DNA of 64,000 bases from Durusdinium trenchii (taxonomy: Eukaryota; Sar; Dinophyceae; Suessiales; Symbiodiniaceae): NCBI GenBank assembly GCA_963970005.1, contig CAXAMN010021224.1:175079-239078 (forward strand). Direction: 5' to 3'. Position numbers and translations under genes: made by a program. The notes under the pieces are model-generated. The model made no database searches. It saw nothing but the letters and a program-made list of their open reading frames with translations, and was not told the DNA's origin. Below are positions 38,698 through 50,422 of this stretch, in pieces (position 1 is the first letter of the stretch; the number at the start of each line of letters is the position of its first letter).

Positions 38698-39387
38698 TCA
38701 AGGTCTCCTTACGCAGCTGGCATGCAAGCAGCTTCCGGTGTTCGGTTTTACTGCGGACGTCACGTTGGGATACTGGACATGTTGTTGAGCGGATATTTGG
38801 AGGATTCGATATTCTTGGAACGATTTTTGTCTGCTCGAGATCTCTAAACGTCTTCGGCCCTGCCCCCAAACAGCTTCAGAAAGATTTTTGGCTGGACCCT
38901 CTTCACATCTCTTCTTGACCACCTCTCCTTTCTTCTTCCCTGGGCACCAAACCACCCAACTGTTGACCTGAACTTGATCTGCAAATAGGACATCAGGCAT
39001 CACCAGATGAGCCACCACTTTTATTTTCTCTTGACATGTCTTGACTAAATGTCTACAGAGTCTACGCCATGCTCCAATGGTTTGTCCAACATCGGCAAAA
39101 CCTGGGTGGGGACACCGGGGACACGTAAGGAAGCGGTCAAGGGACCGGTAGCAAGCAAGTGACCCACACTCAGCTCCCAAACAGGCTTTAATAGCCAAAT
39201 GATCCATGCGATAGCGTAAGCTATCACCTGGGTTTTGCCATCGGCTTTCCCAAACAGGACTGAAAAGACGACCATATACGACCCACACCATCGTCGATGG
39301 GAGAACTCCCGACAGTCCCGTGTGGAGATCAGTGGTCGACTCGTCGACTCGGTCGACCCCATTTGACGAACAAAAGAGAAAGGTCAC
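38698..39387 (-). CDS. long minus-strand ORF with Cys cluster, doubtful
   Basis: 229 open codons. A Cys/His-containing stretch, CLGAECGSLACYRSLDRFLT followed by CPRCPHPGFADVGQTIGAW, could bind zinc, and the ordinary composition of the middle (KIKVVAHLVMPDVLFADQVQ) is protein-like. Against it, third-position bias is weak, there is no start or splice context, and in 64 kb a frame of this length can arise by chance. It is listed because of its length and cysteine spacing. No family is recognised. Confidence 0.28.
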   Translation of the reverse strand: MTFLFCSSNGVDRVDESTTDLHTGLSGVLPSTMVWVVYGRLFSPVWESRWQNPGDSLRYRMDHLAIKACLGAECGSLACYRSLDRFLTCPRCPHPGFADVGQTIGAWRRLCRHLVKTCQEKIKVVAHLVMPDVLFADQVQVNSWVVWCPGKKKGEVVKKRCEEGPAKNLSEAVWGQGRRRLEISSRQKSFQEYRILQISAQQHVQYPNVTSAVKPNTGSCLHASCVRRP

Positions 39388-39469
39388 ACGGTCACACGGC
39401 CATTGGTGTGAAACATCTGCTGTTTAGTCACACGAAACAGCACGAGTGCTGCTGTTTGGTGAGCATCAC

Positions 39470-39600
39470 GTTCTTTTTCCGGCGATCCATGCGACCTCGC
39501 CGCGACCTCGACAGGAGGCATTTTCTCGGAGTTTCCAGACGCCTCCGCCCCTCGGGTTGCGGCCGTGGGCTCCGCGGAGGGCTCCGTGGTGGGGAGCCGG
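39470..39600 (-). CDS. candidate minus-strand exon, disordered
   Basis: On the minus strand the frame reads SHHRLPTTEPSAEPTAATRG, AEASGNSEKMPPVEVAARSH and GSPEKE, with about 80% G/C third positions by hand count, better than either other strand choice. It ends at the donor GTGATG (plus 39464-39469). The acceptor (GCTGTCCGGAG) is weak. It is Ser/Pro/Glu-rich and likely disordered. No family is recognised. Confidence 0.38.
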
Positions 39601-40736
39601 TGGTGGGAGCTCCGGACAGCCGCATCCAGACACCCCAAACAAGGCCCAAGGCCGGATCTGCCGGGGGGGGTCCTTCTTTCAGGAAGGTATAGGAAGGTCG
39701 TCTCTGAACTCTGAAGATGCCATAGAACCTTTGCACATGCGATAGCGTTGCAGTCATCGCAAGAGCTTCACCGGTCGTTTTTGCTGACAGGTTCTGATTG
39801 AAGCCCCAGCCCACCTGAAGGACCCCCAAAGTTCCTTTAAGCGCACGTTCTGAAGGTTCCAGCTTGCAAGATTATGTTTTCCAGCGAACGAGCGAACGAC
39901 AAAGTTCTCGATCCATTGGTCCGAACCTCAAAAGAACTCGCTTGTTGGGTCTCAATGACGGCACTGTAGTGTACACTACTGAGCAATAGAACCCTCCATG
40001 CGAAGAGGTAGGATCAAGTGTTTTTCTTAATCGGCAGTCTACATCACATGGGACTGGAATGTTGCAAATTGACCCTAGCCTTCAAAAAGACTATTCATAG
40101 TTGTTTGGTAAAGACCATTGAGATACAATGGTGGTTGGAATGCCAGGTAAATTTACCCCATTTATGACATGGGGTAAGACATTGTCTCCATCCTGGGCTT
40201 GGCTCGAGCTCCTGCCCCGGCTCCCGTAGCGCAAGAGGACCATGCCAGCTGGTTCGGGGAACTCTAACTTGCTCTCAACTAGTTGTGATCATCGTGTACA
40301 GCAAGGATTTTTACACAAACAGTGGATCACCCTTCCCAGACCATCCATGGGACTGGAATATATGCGGCCCCATTGACCCCCTGGCACCACTCCAAGGTAG
40401 GCAAATATGTCAGTCCCATGGATGGTTTTGGTTTATGACATCCCTTTCACATCTTTTCACCATTTTTTTGGGACCCTACAAAGACCCATTAAAGCCTGGT
40501 CCTTTACCTTCATTCTTGAATCGTGTTTTTGTATGACCAACGTCAGCAAAATGAGATCAAGAATCCTTGGACATCATGGGACATCCCAACAAGAACGACA
40601 CTTCGAACCAGGTGAAGCGACCGATTCACCCGGCGTTCCCCACCATGTGATCGACCCCAGCACGGTCGGTCTCGGAGTTTTTCACCTCCTGGCCTTCATG
40701 ACTTCGGGGTGAAGAGCACTCAGAGATGGTCAAGTC
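39601..40736. other. non-coding with a family D foldback
   Basis: Apart from 40335-40432 no repeat or exon was recognised. Confidence 0.4.
40335..40432. repeat. foldback repeat, family D
   Basis: CCCAGACCATCCATGGGACT at the left and CAGTCCCATGGATGGTTTTG at the right, enclosing CATTGACCCCCTGGCACCAC. It is close to the 57437 copy with the core in opposite orientation. Confidence 0.88.
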
Positions 40737-41172
40737 GTGTTACCGGTTTCGGTCTCCGGGGGTCAAAACCAGCCCAATCCATCCGCCGTTGGAACTCTGT
40801 TTCAAGGCTGGCTGGGATCCTCAAAGAATACGGCACCACTGGTGCACGGTGTTTCGCTGTACGAGCGACGGCTCAGGGAACTTTACGGAGAAAATTCCAG
40901 CCCTTCGCCCTTCGCCTTTTCAACTGGAACTCGGAGCTGACTCCCTGGCCCAGTTCGTGAAAACTTTTGAACACCATGGCGCTAAGGACACGGCGTTGTT
41001 CACGCGCTTTTGTCACAATGCTTTGACAGAGTCGATGTGCTATACCTCTCTGAGCATCTTGGACGCCGATGGGGTGCCTGGAGTCTCTCTACGCCCGACG
41101 GAGCATGAGGCTCTTGGCACCCAGAGGCTCATTGCACCCTCACAGCTAGGGTTTTGGACCTCAAATTTGTAG
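40737..41172 (+). pseudogene. unknown protein fragment with a frame change
   Basis: One plus frame reads SAVGTLFQGWLGSSKNTAPL, VHGVSLYERRLRELYGENSS and PSPFAF to about 40920. The sense then passes to another frame, QLELGADSLAQFVKTFEHHG, AKDTALFTRFCHNALTESMC and YTSLSILDADGVPGVSLRPT, with a stop at 41170-41172. The second part has about two thirds G/C third positions. The change occurs around TTTTCAACTGG and looks like a one-base indel. No family is recognised. Confidence 0.42.
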
Positions 41173-42276
41173 CAGTCATGAGCCTCTGGGAAGGAACAAT
41201 GATCGGGTTTTTGGAGGCGTATAGGTATATTAATTAAGACTCCGGGCGCTCAAATGGAAAGGGGTTTGTTCGGGTCCGACCCCTGCCATGGAGGGTACAA
41301 GGATTCTGAGGTGTTTTGTGATTCCACCCCTAGAATTCCAACTATTAATATTGATATTAATGGCAATTGGTTGAGGGGTGTGGAGCACTTGAGCATTGAG
41401 CTGTCGGATCCATTCTAGATGGGACCTCAAGATGAGCATCAGCCACTATGACCTAGCCAACTAGCCCAAAAAAGGCATTTCACAAAACACGTTCGGATGG
41501 CCCCTGCTGTTCTCCCGTGGAACATTTGTTCCCCTGACATTATAGTGCATACTCTCAATGCATACTCTCAAAGCTGCACTTCTGCAGCGTTCGGACGCAG
41601 CGAGGCTTATGACGATGGAGAGAATCCACACGGAATTCGGACGACCCACAGACCAGTTCACCTAAGCTTCGGACGGGTGACCACGTGCAAGGGTGACCTT
41701 CTCCAGAAGTCAGTGAAAGCATTCAATTCAATAACACCTGGATCCGGCCCATCCATAAAACCAGCCGAACAGAAGATACAGAAGTGAATTTTGCATAATT
41801 TTGCGGTGGAGGATCCAGGTATTCAATGATCACCGAAACTGGCAGGGAGGCATCAGCTGTTGCGATTTTCACCATGCCCGATCATGGTTGGAAAGGAATT
41901 GGCCACACATAAAGGCTTTCGAAGCGCAACGTCGGGTTTAGGGGATCGGCTCCAAACCTTTGTGCCTCTCTCAGGTAGTATGTTGGCCACCGTCTTCGGG
42001 CAATGGCGCAAGCTCCGCCACGCCCTGAGTGGGACGATCGCTTGCGACCTGACGATCGATCGACTCGGAAGAATTAGACATTCCCCGGATGTGTGCCGTA
42101 CCAGGGATCCACCCAGGGATCCACTGCCGTACCTCAGGGTTTGGTACGACTGGACCCTGAATGCCTCTGTGTAAAAGTGTCGGACCCCTCCAGAGGATTC
42201 GGGTCCGACCCCTCCATATGAGGGCCCATGAGCATTGTTGGATTAACTTCAGTTTGCATGACAGTCCTCACATGAT
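41173..42276. other. non-coding with repeat relics
   Basis: GGGTCCGACCCC at 41271 (family E relic) and family B-like GGGATCCA / GGTACGACTGGACCCTGA at 42110-42165. No exon. Confidence 0.45.
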
Positions 42277-42642
42277 GTGGGAGATGGGTTGATCCGAACA
42301 TGGCCGCAGGGATTGATCAGTTCGGCAAGCAACTCTATGCGAAGCTCGGAGTGGGGGGTGGCTGCGCGGGGGGTGGCTGGCGGCGGAGAATTCGTCACGG
42401 AGCAGCTAGTTCGGGAGGTGGGCAAGCTGGAAGAAAGGAGATTTGATTTGATTGATTCGGAGTTTATTTCACTGGGCCATGTCCGAGCGGAGCTTATTGA
42501 TTTGCTTGGGGAGGCAGCTGGTTTGGACGGGACCCGTAAATTCCTCATCAATGTTGCAGGAGAAAAAGGAAAGACCATACACTGCATCACAGCATGCGTA
42601 TACCTACCTATAGAGTCGACCAGTTCGTACCTCGGAACATGA
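42277..42642 (+). CDS. helical protein fragment, unknown
   Basis: An open frame of 121 codons. From about residue 36 it is convincingly protein-like: EFVTEQLVREVGKLEERRFD, LIDSEFISLGHVRAELIDLL, GEAAGLDGTRKFLINVAGEK and GKTIHCITACVYLP. The alternation of charged and aliphatic residues fits a helical fold. A possible start is the Met before RSSEWG. The frame runs into a family A repeat at 42613, so the 3' end is truncated by the repeat or there is an unrecognised donor before it. The minus strand is also open. No family is recognised. Confidence 0.4.
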   Translation: MGDGLIRTWPQGLISSASNSMRSSEWGVAARGVAGGGEFVTEQLVREVGKLEERRFDLIDSEFISLGHVRAELIDLLGEAAGLDGTRKFLINVAGEKGKTIHCITACVYLPIESTSSYLGT

Positions 42643-42729
42643 GGCCCCAGTCGTACCTGTTTTGAAGGGGTCATGTCATGTCATGTCATGTCCCATTTTC
42701 GAAGGTACTGGGTCAGTCCGGTCCAGGTA
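42613..42729. repeat. foldback repeat, family A, with TCATG run
   Basis: GTCGACCAGTTCGTACCTCG, then GAACATGAGGCCCCAGTCGT, four TCATG units, CCCATTTTCGAAGGTAC and GTCCGGTCCAGG. The TCATG microsatellite sits in the hairpin loop. Confidence 0.88.
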
Positions 42730-43349
42730 TATGTGATATAGCTTATATATATACATCCTATACCGACAGCCCCTTTTGGACCAACCGTCCAGCGACCCGG
42801 TGTCCCCCCCCTTCCGAGCTTCACATCATCTGGATCCATCACCGAAGCTCCACTCGGTGCTGCCCATGCAGTGGACTCATATGGACTCAGCTCTCCGAGC
42901 TCTCTGAGCTCTCGGAGCTCTCAGGAACTTTACATGCCACCCCGAGATCCAACGCATTTTCCGTCACTTGGGAGGGATTTTCTTTGGGATGGAGGAAGAC
43001 GTCTGCGGAGGGGTGCCAAGTCTTGCGTTGTGTTCATTTCGGATGTCCTTGGGGTTCGGGGGTGGTGCAATTTGAGACGCATCTAATATAAGTCAAGTCT
43101 GAGTCCAATGGGTGACAAGCAGTTGGATGTGTTCGCTTCCTTTTTCTGGTGATGAATTCGACCGCGTGGACCGATTGGAACCCCCTAAACCCGTTTCAGC
43201 TCCGGAGCTTCGTGAAAGTCACCTTTAGGTCGGAAAAAGGTAAGGGTCATAAGCTCCAGGACTGTCCTGTATAGATCTGTGATGTTGCACTGTCCTGCCA
43301 TCCTTTTTGGATGCTTTTGCCACCCACAGACGCGCTGAATTCTTCCCAG
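42730..43349. other. non-coding
   Basis: A GAGCTC-rich run (CTCCGAGCTCTCTGAGCTCT at about 42892) can fold on itself. No exon was recognised. Confidence 0.4.
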
Positions 43350-43493
43350 GTGACGACCGCATGCGGACGCAAGCACTGCTCTTCGGTGCTTTTGTTCACG
43401 CGGTGCCTTCGCCGCGAAGCCATGGCGTTTTCGGGTCGGGCTCGTGACCGTGGCACAGCGGTCGCCATGAGCAACGGGAGTTGGTCAACCAGG
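43350..43493 (+). CDS. well-bounded 144-bp phase-0 exon
   Basis: The acceptor CTGAATTCTTCCCAG ends at 43349 and the donor GTATGC begins at 43494. Exactly 48 codons lie between: VTTACGRKHCSSVLLFTRCL, RREAMAFSGRARDRGTAVAM and SNGSWSTR. About 70% of third positions are G/C. It has four cysteines in the first half and is basic overall. Both ends are phase 0. One of the best exon candidates. No family is recognised. Confidence 0.58.
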
Positions 43494-45283
43494 GTATGCC
43501 CGTTTGGTCTGATCCTGAGACCCAACCTCTGAGGCTATTAGGAATGCTCCGTTCGTAGCTTCTTGTTCCTAGTAAGGCCAGGAGCGCCCCGTTCGTAGCA
43601 TCCTTGCTCCTACTGAAGTCGTGCAAGAAAAACCTCTTCCTCTTCCACCCCCTCCCTCGAACGCTCTCTGCAGCTGTCCAGCGCGGGCCCCCGGGCCTAG
43701 GCGTTGGATAGCCTGCGGGAGAAGGACTTCATCAAAACCGCCAGGACGATGACTTCACTGGGTCTCAGGCATCATCTTGGGTGCGGGCAGACGGAGGTGA
43801 GAAGTTTTCGTGGAGGTGTGAAGAACTTGGAGCGTGGAGTCATAAGCCCTTCCATCACCTGTCCAAGAGAGGTCAAACCAGACCATCAGCCCTCCTATCA
43901 TTCTCTATAACAAATCCAAGGCACAAGCCCTCCCTAAGGAAGACATCTCCAAGAGTCCGAGAAGCTCCACCATCTTTTCAAGGGTGACTCACAACAATGG
44001 GCGTTTGGGATTGCAGTCAGGGCTCGGTGCCGGAGGTTTTCCGGCCCAAAGCGTGCGTCCTTTTTTTCGCGGCCCGGGGGTCCTTGGGTTCGGCCCAAAG
44101 CGTCGCCACTCCACCTGCCCGGCGGTTCGGAGCCTCCAGAAGCCACGCCGCCGGTGCTCCGCGATTTGGGCCGATGGATCGATCAGCCTGCGACCCTTCC
44201 GGGCACGGTGGAACTGGCCAGCCCGGGTGTCCCTGGACTCTCTGAGCACCGGAAAATGCACGGACACCGCAGGGTGAAGATCGAGGTGGCATAGAAGCAG
44301 TTTTTGAAGTGCCCAATAACTGGGTCTTGGACACCTCATCTAGAGCCGGGAAACCTCATACGATAAACAAAACAAGGTCAGGCACCGGTTTTTCTCTGCA
44401 AGTCAGCTAGAATTGGAACCGTAGGAACCATGCCCAGTGCAGCCAAACATTTTCACCACCTGATTCCGAATATGTCATTGACCTTCCCCAGGTGTAGGGT
44501 ATATAAAAGGTGGGTGAATTCGGATCTTGCGCTAGTCGCATGCGTTTCGCCTTGCTGGCTCCGCCCGCAAGCCTGGCAGGCACCAAAATTATGGAATCAA
44601 GCCAGCACACTTGTGTTTATTTCAGTGTCTTGGATATGTTGCTCGAAAGGCCGATCCCATATGTGTTGGGCTTTAGGTTTGTCAGTCCCTGGGATCCAGT
44701 CGTACCAAACCTCAGGTATGGTGATGTGTTCGACACTGTTGTGTATAGGTGCCAGGAGGGTCCAGTCGTACCTTCTAAGAAGGTACTTGGATCCCTAGGA
44801 GTAGTTCACTGAGGTTCTCTAGTGTTCATCTTGTGGGTCTTGTGAGGTTGCACTCAGTACCATGATGCTCTGCGGAAAACAGCTAGGCTTGGGTCAGCCT
44901 AGGCACCACCATGGAATCAGGAACACTTTCTGCACAAAAATATCAACCAACGCCTGCGGTTTGAACCACTTACGTTGGTTAATATAATGCAAACATGTAA
45001 TAAAACCTCTTCACATGTTTTTTTTCATTGATCAACATTCTACATATTACTCTATCCCGATATTCCACAGCCGGGATGCAAATTTGACTGCTCCTCAGAA
45101 CGTTGGCCGTGTTTTTAGATTTTAGCAATTAACATATCGCCTTAGACCCGAACCAATGGTCAGGGTTTTTGCTCGGGTGCCGGATGCGTCCTGCGTTTCG
45201 GTGTTTTTGCGTCCTGCGTTTCGGTGTGGATACTCCAGAAGTGTCGAGGTATCCGGATGTTTGTATTCACCAAGCTTGTTCTC
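43494..45283. other. non-coding with an ambiguous G/C patch
   Basis: At 44000-44260 the sequence is G/C-biased and open on both strands (plus VPEVFRPKACVLFFAARGSL, minus AWLLEAPNRRAGGVATLWAE), so an exon is likely but unassigned. A TATAAAA at 44502 precedes an ATG at 44540 (MRFALLAPPASLAG), which is too short to call. Confidence 0.4.
44688..44799. repeat. foldback repeat, family B
   Basis: CCTGGGATCCAGTCGTACC at the left and AAGGTACTTGGATCCCTAGG at the right. The core has GGTGATGTGTTCGACACTG, the inverse of the 14714 core. Confidence 0.88.
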
Positions 45284-45514
45284 TTATAGTGGGACTGCCC
45301 TTGTGGTTTCTTTTGCGTGGATGGTGTCCAGCTCCCCGATTTCCAGCAAGAGCTTGAGATCGATTCCAGCTGCCATCGTCATGGGACACGACATGACCAG
45401 GTCAACATCAGTGAGTCCGTTCCCAGTAGCATCTCCTCTGCCGGTGTCTCCCATGTCCCCAAGTCCCGACGTGCTGGTCCCGGCGAAAATCGTGTGGTCC
45501 TTCAATCGCTGTGG
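45284..45514 (-). CDS. candidate minus-strand exon, unknown
   Basis: On the minus strand a good acceptor (TCGATGCTGTTTTTGCAG) opens PQRLKDHTIFAGTSTSGLGD, MGDTGRGDATGNGLTDVDLV, MSCPMTMAAGIDLKLLLEIG and ELDTIHAKETTRAVPL, then a stop at 45284. A Gly/Asp-rich first half is followed by a well-ordered-looking second half. The phase at the acceptor is 0. Both plus frames are open as well but lack splice context. No family is recognised. It may be a last exon. Confidence 0.43.
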   Translation of the reverse strand, partial: PQRLKDHTIFAGTSTSGLGDMGDTGRGDATGNGLTDVDLVMSCPMTMAAGIDLKLLLEIGELDTIHAKETTRAVPL

Positions 45515-46173
45515 CTGCAAAAACAGCATCGACACCCCAGAAAGCACCATTAGACTAGGTCAAGAACATCCCATTAGAGGCAACACCTGACATATTTGAT
45601 GGCTTACTTGAAGAGATACCAATCTGGCTCTTCCAAGCGAAATTCGGATACTACCAAGTACTGTATCTCTAATTGATACAGGGGAACCCCCTGACGCCTG
45701 AACATTGGGTCTTTGGAGTATGGACGGGACACCTGCACTCCCAGGCTGGCCATTTTGAACACCTTAGAAATGCAACTCAAGGGCCTGTCGGTGCATTCGG
45801 ACTCCGGGACGCACGGATGTGGCGGATGTGGGGAGCGATCGTGGAATGGGGGCCTAACGTGAATGGCAGGTTGGAATGGGGGAATTGGCTCAACTTATTG
45901 ATGCCAAGAATTGGCTGAATGGTCTCTATATGCTGAATGGTCTCTATATCTCAAAGGTGGGCCAGCTTCACCTGGGGAGTGCCCAGAAAGGAAGGCAGGC
46001 AGACTCATTCACAAGAGCACGTCGGGCGAGGGATGAGATGAACATTTGATAGTATCAGTATGATGTAAAAAAGTATACTGTATTTTGTCCCAATTGATAT
46101 GAGTTGGTGTTTTGTCCCAGACTTCACCAGAATCTTGGATCGAATCCGGACAGTTTGGTGTTTGTCTCTTCAG
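45515..46173. other. non-coding
   Basis: TGCTGAATGGTCTCTATAT is duplicated at about 45913 and 45930. No exon. Confidence 0.4.
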
Positions 46174-46236
46174 ACGCCCAGGCGTCCTCTGGGTGAACTT
46201 GTCGAAGTCTCAGCACTGAAACTTGTGGGGGGCTGG
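46174..46236 (+). CDS. weak candidate exon behind a strong acceptor
   Basis: TTTGGTGTTTGTCTCTTCAG is a near-ideal acceptor. The frame TPRRPLGELVEVSALKLVGG follows. The 3' border is not clear (several GTGG). The frame remains open beyond, into the next candidate, without bias. No family is recognised. Confidence 0.3.
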
Positions 46237-46293
46237 ACTTCTAGGACTTCGAAAGATTCCTCTCACCAAAACAGCAACAACTGTCGATTTGAG

Positions 46294-46359
46294 ACGCGCC
46301 TGAGGAGGTGGCATGGTCCGTGGCGGCTTGGCGTCGAGCGATCGACTGGATGAACCAAC
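46294..46359 (+). CDS. candidate short exon
   Basis: After TGTCGATTTGAG the frame reads APEEVAWSVAAWRRAIDWMN, amphipathic with four tryptophans nearby and G/C-rich third positions, ending before GTGGTGG at 46360. The frame also continues open as MACLPERKDVMSG to 46637, so a longer coding stretch is possible. No family is recognised. Confidence 0.36.
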
Positions 46360-47650
46360 GTGGTGGAGCCAGTTTACGTGGGATGGCTTGTTTGCCCGAA
46401 AGAAAAGATGTCATGTCTGGGTTCGATCGGAACATATTCAGAATATTTACCTCTTTCGGGTGGTTCAAACAGTGTTTTTGGCAGTTCCGGGAGTTGTCTG
46501 GGATTTGTTGGGATCTCTATAGAAGCCTTTTTTGGGTAAACCGTTCGATCAGTCTCAGAACCTTTGTCTTGAGAGCTATGGGGATCGGACCTGGGCCGAA
46601 ACTTCTCATCCGTTGGACCATCCGTTGGACTGGATGATTTACTTAACATTGACCCTCCTGTCGGGGTGTCTATTTAAAGCCCCGAAAAGCTGTGATTCGG
46701 GATGTCCATGAACCATTTCGACTGGGGGTCCTGGTAACAACTTACTCCAAACATCGTTGAAATCATCCATGGCCGCTTCGGAACGGCGAATCTTCCAGAT
46801 CCGGATGTTCCTGATCGGCATGCATGCCTTTTTTTCCGCGCATTCCAAGACCTCAAACACAACCTCATCCAAACCATCCTTCTTTGATTTGCTGGGAAAG
46901 CTGTGAACCTTTGCCTGTCGCGTCACACTGACTCAACACGTCGTGCAGCACCGATGTTCTTCGGCTCATCGACTTGGCCGATCGATGTATCGATCTACTC
47001 GGCTCCTGGAGTCGACCCGTTCGTGTCTCGGAACATGGGGGGACGACGTCGTAGCTGTTTGTCTTGTTCAGGTCAGACGTCCCATGTTCTTTACGGTACT
47101 GGGTCAGTCGGGTCCAGGTAGTTATACAAAAATTGGACACCCAGTCTCAAATATAGAAACAATTTGTTGTTCCATTATGGCAATTGACATTCTTTACAGA
47201 CAGGAAATTGATGTTTGGGGAAGGATCCATTTAAAATTGAATTTCCCACGAAGATATGACCACCTTGACCCCTTGGACGCAGGCATAAACATCCAGTGAC
47301 ACGGTGACAGGTCACATCCAGTGCGCATAGGCTCAGCACCTGTGGCCTTTCCCAGGGTCCCAAAACAGCAGGCCAATCGAAAGGTCCTGGGAGGTCAATC
47401 TGATGGAGTTTCTGGCCCCAATCCTTCCAAGACCCTTGAAAACTCGTGGACCTGGCTGGCGTTCGAACGTCCAAAGTCCTTAGTAGCCTTAAAACTAAAA
47501 CAATGCTTCTTCAGGATTCTGTGTCCCAAAAAGTCAACTGTTGGACCGATCGAATTCGCACCGAGATCTCCAAGCGAATGGGGGAAAACCGAGGTCTGGA
47601 CCTATTTCGTGACCTCCTCCTTCCTTCGTGGCCTGGTCTACGTCGATAGC
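46360..47650. other. mostly non-coding, family A repeat
   Basis: Apart from the read-through frame to 46637 and the repeat at 47011-47119, nothing was recognised. Confidence 0.4.
47011..47119. repeat. foldback repeat, family A
   Basis: GTCGACCCGTTCGTGTCTCG, GAACATGGGGGGACGACGTC, TCCCATGTTCTTTACGGTAC and AGTCGGGTCCAGG in the family order. Confidence 0.85.
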
Positions 47651-47755
47651 GATCGAGGCCGCCACTTCTCGGATCGTGGTCGGCGCGGGGCGCTTTGCAT
47701 CGGTTCGTGGCCAAGAAGGGAGCCATGCAGCCGACCTGGAGAGGTTGAGCAAGCA
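47651..47755 (+). CDS. candidate exon, strand uncertain
   Basis: After a pyrimidine-rich stretch and GTCTACGTCGATAG the plus frame reads IEAATSRIVVGAGRFASVRG then QEGSHAADLERLSKQ, about 70% G/C at third positions. The minus strand over the same bases reads SIAIDVDQ and TDAKRPAPTTIREVAA with similar bias, so the strand is not settled. No family is recognised. Confidence 0.33.
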
Positions 47756-50422
47756 AAAAAGCCTATCCCCAAAAAACGTGCCACTGATAGGGTACCAGTC
47801 CAGGTCTCTCAACCCCTCTTGGACTGTATGACGAACTCCTGCACCGAAATCCGCCCCACAAGGGTCAAACCAGGGCTTCAAACGGAGGTGACGAGCAGGA
47901 TTACCGTCATTCCGAATCATTCCACTCTGTTTACTCTCAGAATCCAGGCTCCTTCAGTAACACATAGCGTTTGGAGTTTTGAGGGTCCGTTTTCCCCAGG
48001 TGTCGGGCCCAAGCCACGGATTCTTAGGGTATATATTCCTTTAAAATGATCTTTGTTTTGCGCGGTGGCGATGGTGGTCCCAATGCTAAAAGAGCGAGCT
48101 TGAGGGTAGGGTCCCATGTGCAGGAGAGTGGTGCAGGAGAGTGGTGCCATCAACCGAACCTGGACTTGCTACACTGTTTTACTTACTCCGGGTCGGCGGT
48201 TTATTGGACATCCATCGAACGAACGAACGACGCCGCCCGCGCCGGTGTCGATGAATCTGCCCGCAGAATTCATGCTCGGCACGGTGTCGGTGCTGATCAA
48301 TCAAGCGCAAGAAGCTCCCAACTATGCCACCTGGTCGAATTCAGGATCAGTTCTTCCATTCAAGTGAAAGGAAGGTTGAAGGGCTCTGGTAGACTTAGAA
48401 GACACTTTTTGAGGGTAAATATGCTTTGAAGATTTAGGAGATCAAGTCGGAGCCTACCAGCAGTGTTCCCGGACTGCCAGAGGTGGCGAGCGGTTGGGAA
48501 AGACAATGTTCCTCAGGTTTACCCGCTATAGGTGGTGGTCGGAAAACTATTCAAACAACACGGGGTCTTGCCCCACCTCAAGCTCTTAAAGTCGATTTTG
48601 GGAAGGTGAATCTCGTGTGAATGAGGGGGGCCCACTGAAACACTAAAACAATCGAAGGTCGAAGTGCTCGTGGGTGGGGGTAGGGGTGTTACCCAACTCC
48701 CACTATCAAGATCTGTCAAGGGCCTAAAGAGAGTTACCTAATGATAATGAGTAAGAACAGCTCGAAGAAATCCTAAAAGAGTGCTCCAAAGTGCCACACA
48801 TATCCCCTTTTCCATCAGGCCTACCTCCTCAACAAACATGCACCCCACTGACCCCACGCTTCAAGAAGCTTAATGTATATGGGTGTCCAGTCCAAAGTAC
48901 CGGTTTCCTGTCGGGAGCCCAAGAAGTCCAAAGAGGGTTCATCTGACTGAGGTTTCAAGCCTCATCAAGAACATGCATCTTGGAGATGGACTAGACTGCG
49001 GGGGGTTGGACTCGGGACGCTCAACTGCCGGACTGCATTCCTCACACACCCGGACCCGCTCCCAACAGGCAGCAAGAAAGCAGACGTTCACAGCTGGAAG
49101 GCCCAGGCACACCCCGGTCCTCCACCTGGACCCGTTTTCGTGCTTTGCGCGGCCGAACTGTCCAGTTTGGAGCAGATTTGGTTTGGACCTAGCTGCAGGA
49201 TGCTGCAGGGATATTTATATATGTGTTTTTTTTTAAAGGTTTAGGATTTTTGAGACTCCTTACACCCACTTGTTTCACCTATACGATATACGCATAGAAA
49301 GACACTCTTTTTGTGGGGGATCAGACACAAATACGGCGTTCTGGGGCACGTCTTCTTTTTCCTCCAGATGAAAAACGTGTCCCACCAGTTGTCAATCCCT
49401 TCAAGAAGATACAGGACCTTCATCGAGATCGGGAGTAGGACTTGACCGCCCTGACGGCTTGTCAGTGTAGCAGCTTTGCAAACGGAATGAAGCCTGGAAC
49501 CTGAAAACAAGTCTACTAAGAGCTGAAGCTGAGTTACCTATTGAGCCTATTGAGAGTGCATGGGGTGAATCTGGGCATACTCGGAAAACATACACATGCT
49601 ATATACAAGGACTTCAAGGGACACAGGTCGTGAGGTTGGCAATTTGTTTCCCAAGATATCATTCAGGACAAAGGTATGCACATCGTCACAACCATCCGGA
49701 TGGTCCTTGTCAACGACCCGCATGGCCCCTAGGAAGATGGTCTTCAAGGGAGATGCGGAACAGAATGAGGAGCGGGGAAGCACATGGATTACCCTGGCCC
49801 ATTCGCCCTCCGGTAAATACTATTTAAACAACAGAAGGGTGCTCCTAGGGAGAGTAATTGTTCACATGTGACAAGTTTATTTTTTTAAAATATCCCTACC
49901 AACACCCGCTCTCTTAAGCAAGGGGTCCACCTGGTTTTGGAGTCCAAAAGCCTTCAAACCTGCATGGTTGTTCGCGAAGCATCAAACCAACCATGGGCGA
50001 CCCGGACTCCTGGCGAAGAGCGAGGATGACTCCGTTTGTAGTCTTTATAATCTATTAATATACATCTATATACCTGGAAAGCCAGGCCCATCCAGAAACA
50101 AAGGGTTGTTGGAATCTGGCAATTACTGTAAGATCCTTTGCATTACAAGTGGTTGGGACTGCGGAAAACATCCACGAGACAGGTTTCCAGATTAGAATAA
50201 CATCTGGATCTGTTCACCGGTGGTCCAACATTCCTGCTGAGTGTATTGACTGAACTAATGCTTTCGCTTGCCCACCTCAGATGGAAAAACAGATTCAAAT
50301 CTAGTCTGATCACCTTCACTTCGGGGTCACCTGGCTGGTTTCGCCCCAGCCCACTGCAATCCGGGACCTCCAGGTCCAGGACACCCCGGGCTGAAGCTTC
50401 AAATCTAGTCTGATCACCGCAC
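47756..50422. other. mostly non-coding
   Basis: A plus frame at about 48190-48360 (MNLPAEFMLGTVSVLINQAQ, EAPNYATWSNSG) is protein-like but without clear splice borders. The rest is A/T-richer and shows no recognised repeats except short tracts. Confidence 0.38.

Noticed and set aside
44502..44545. TATAAAA box 32 bp upstream of an ATG
   Set aside because: The reading frame after the ATG is only about 14 codons before a possible GC donor, and dinoflagellate promoters generally lack TATA boxes.
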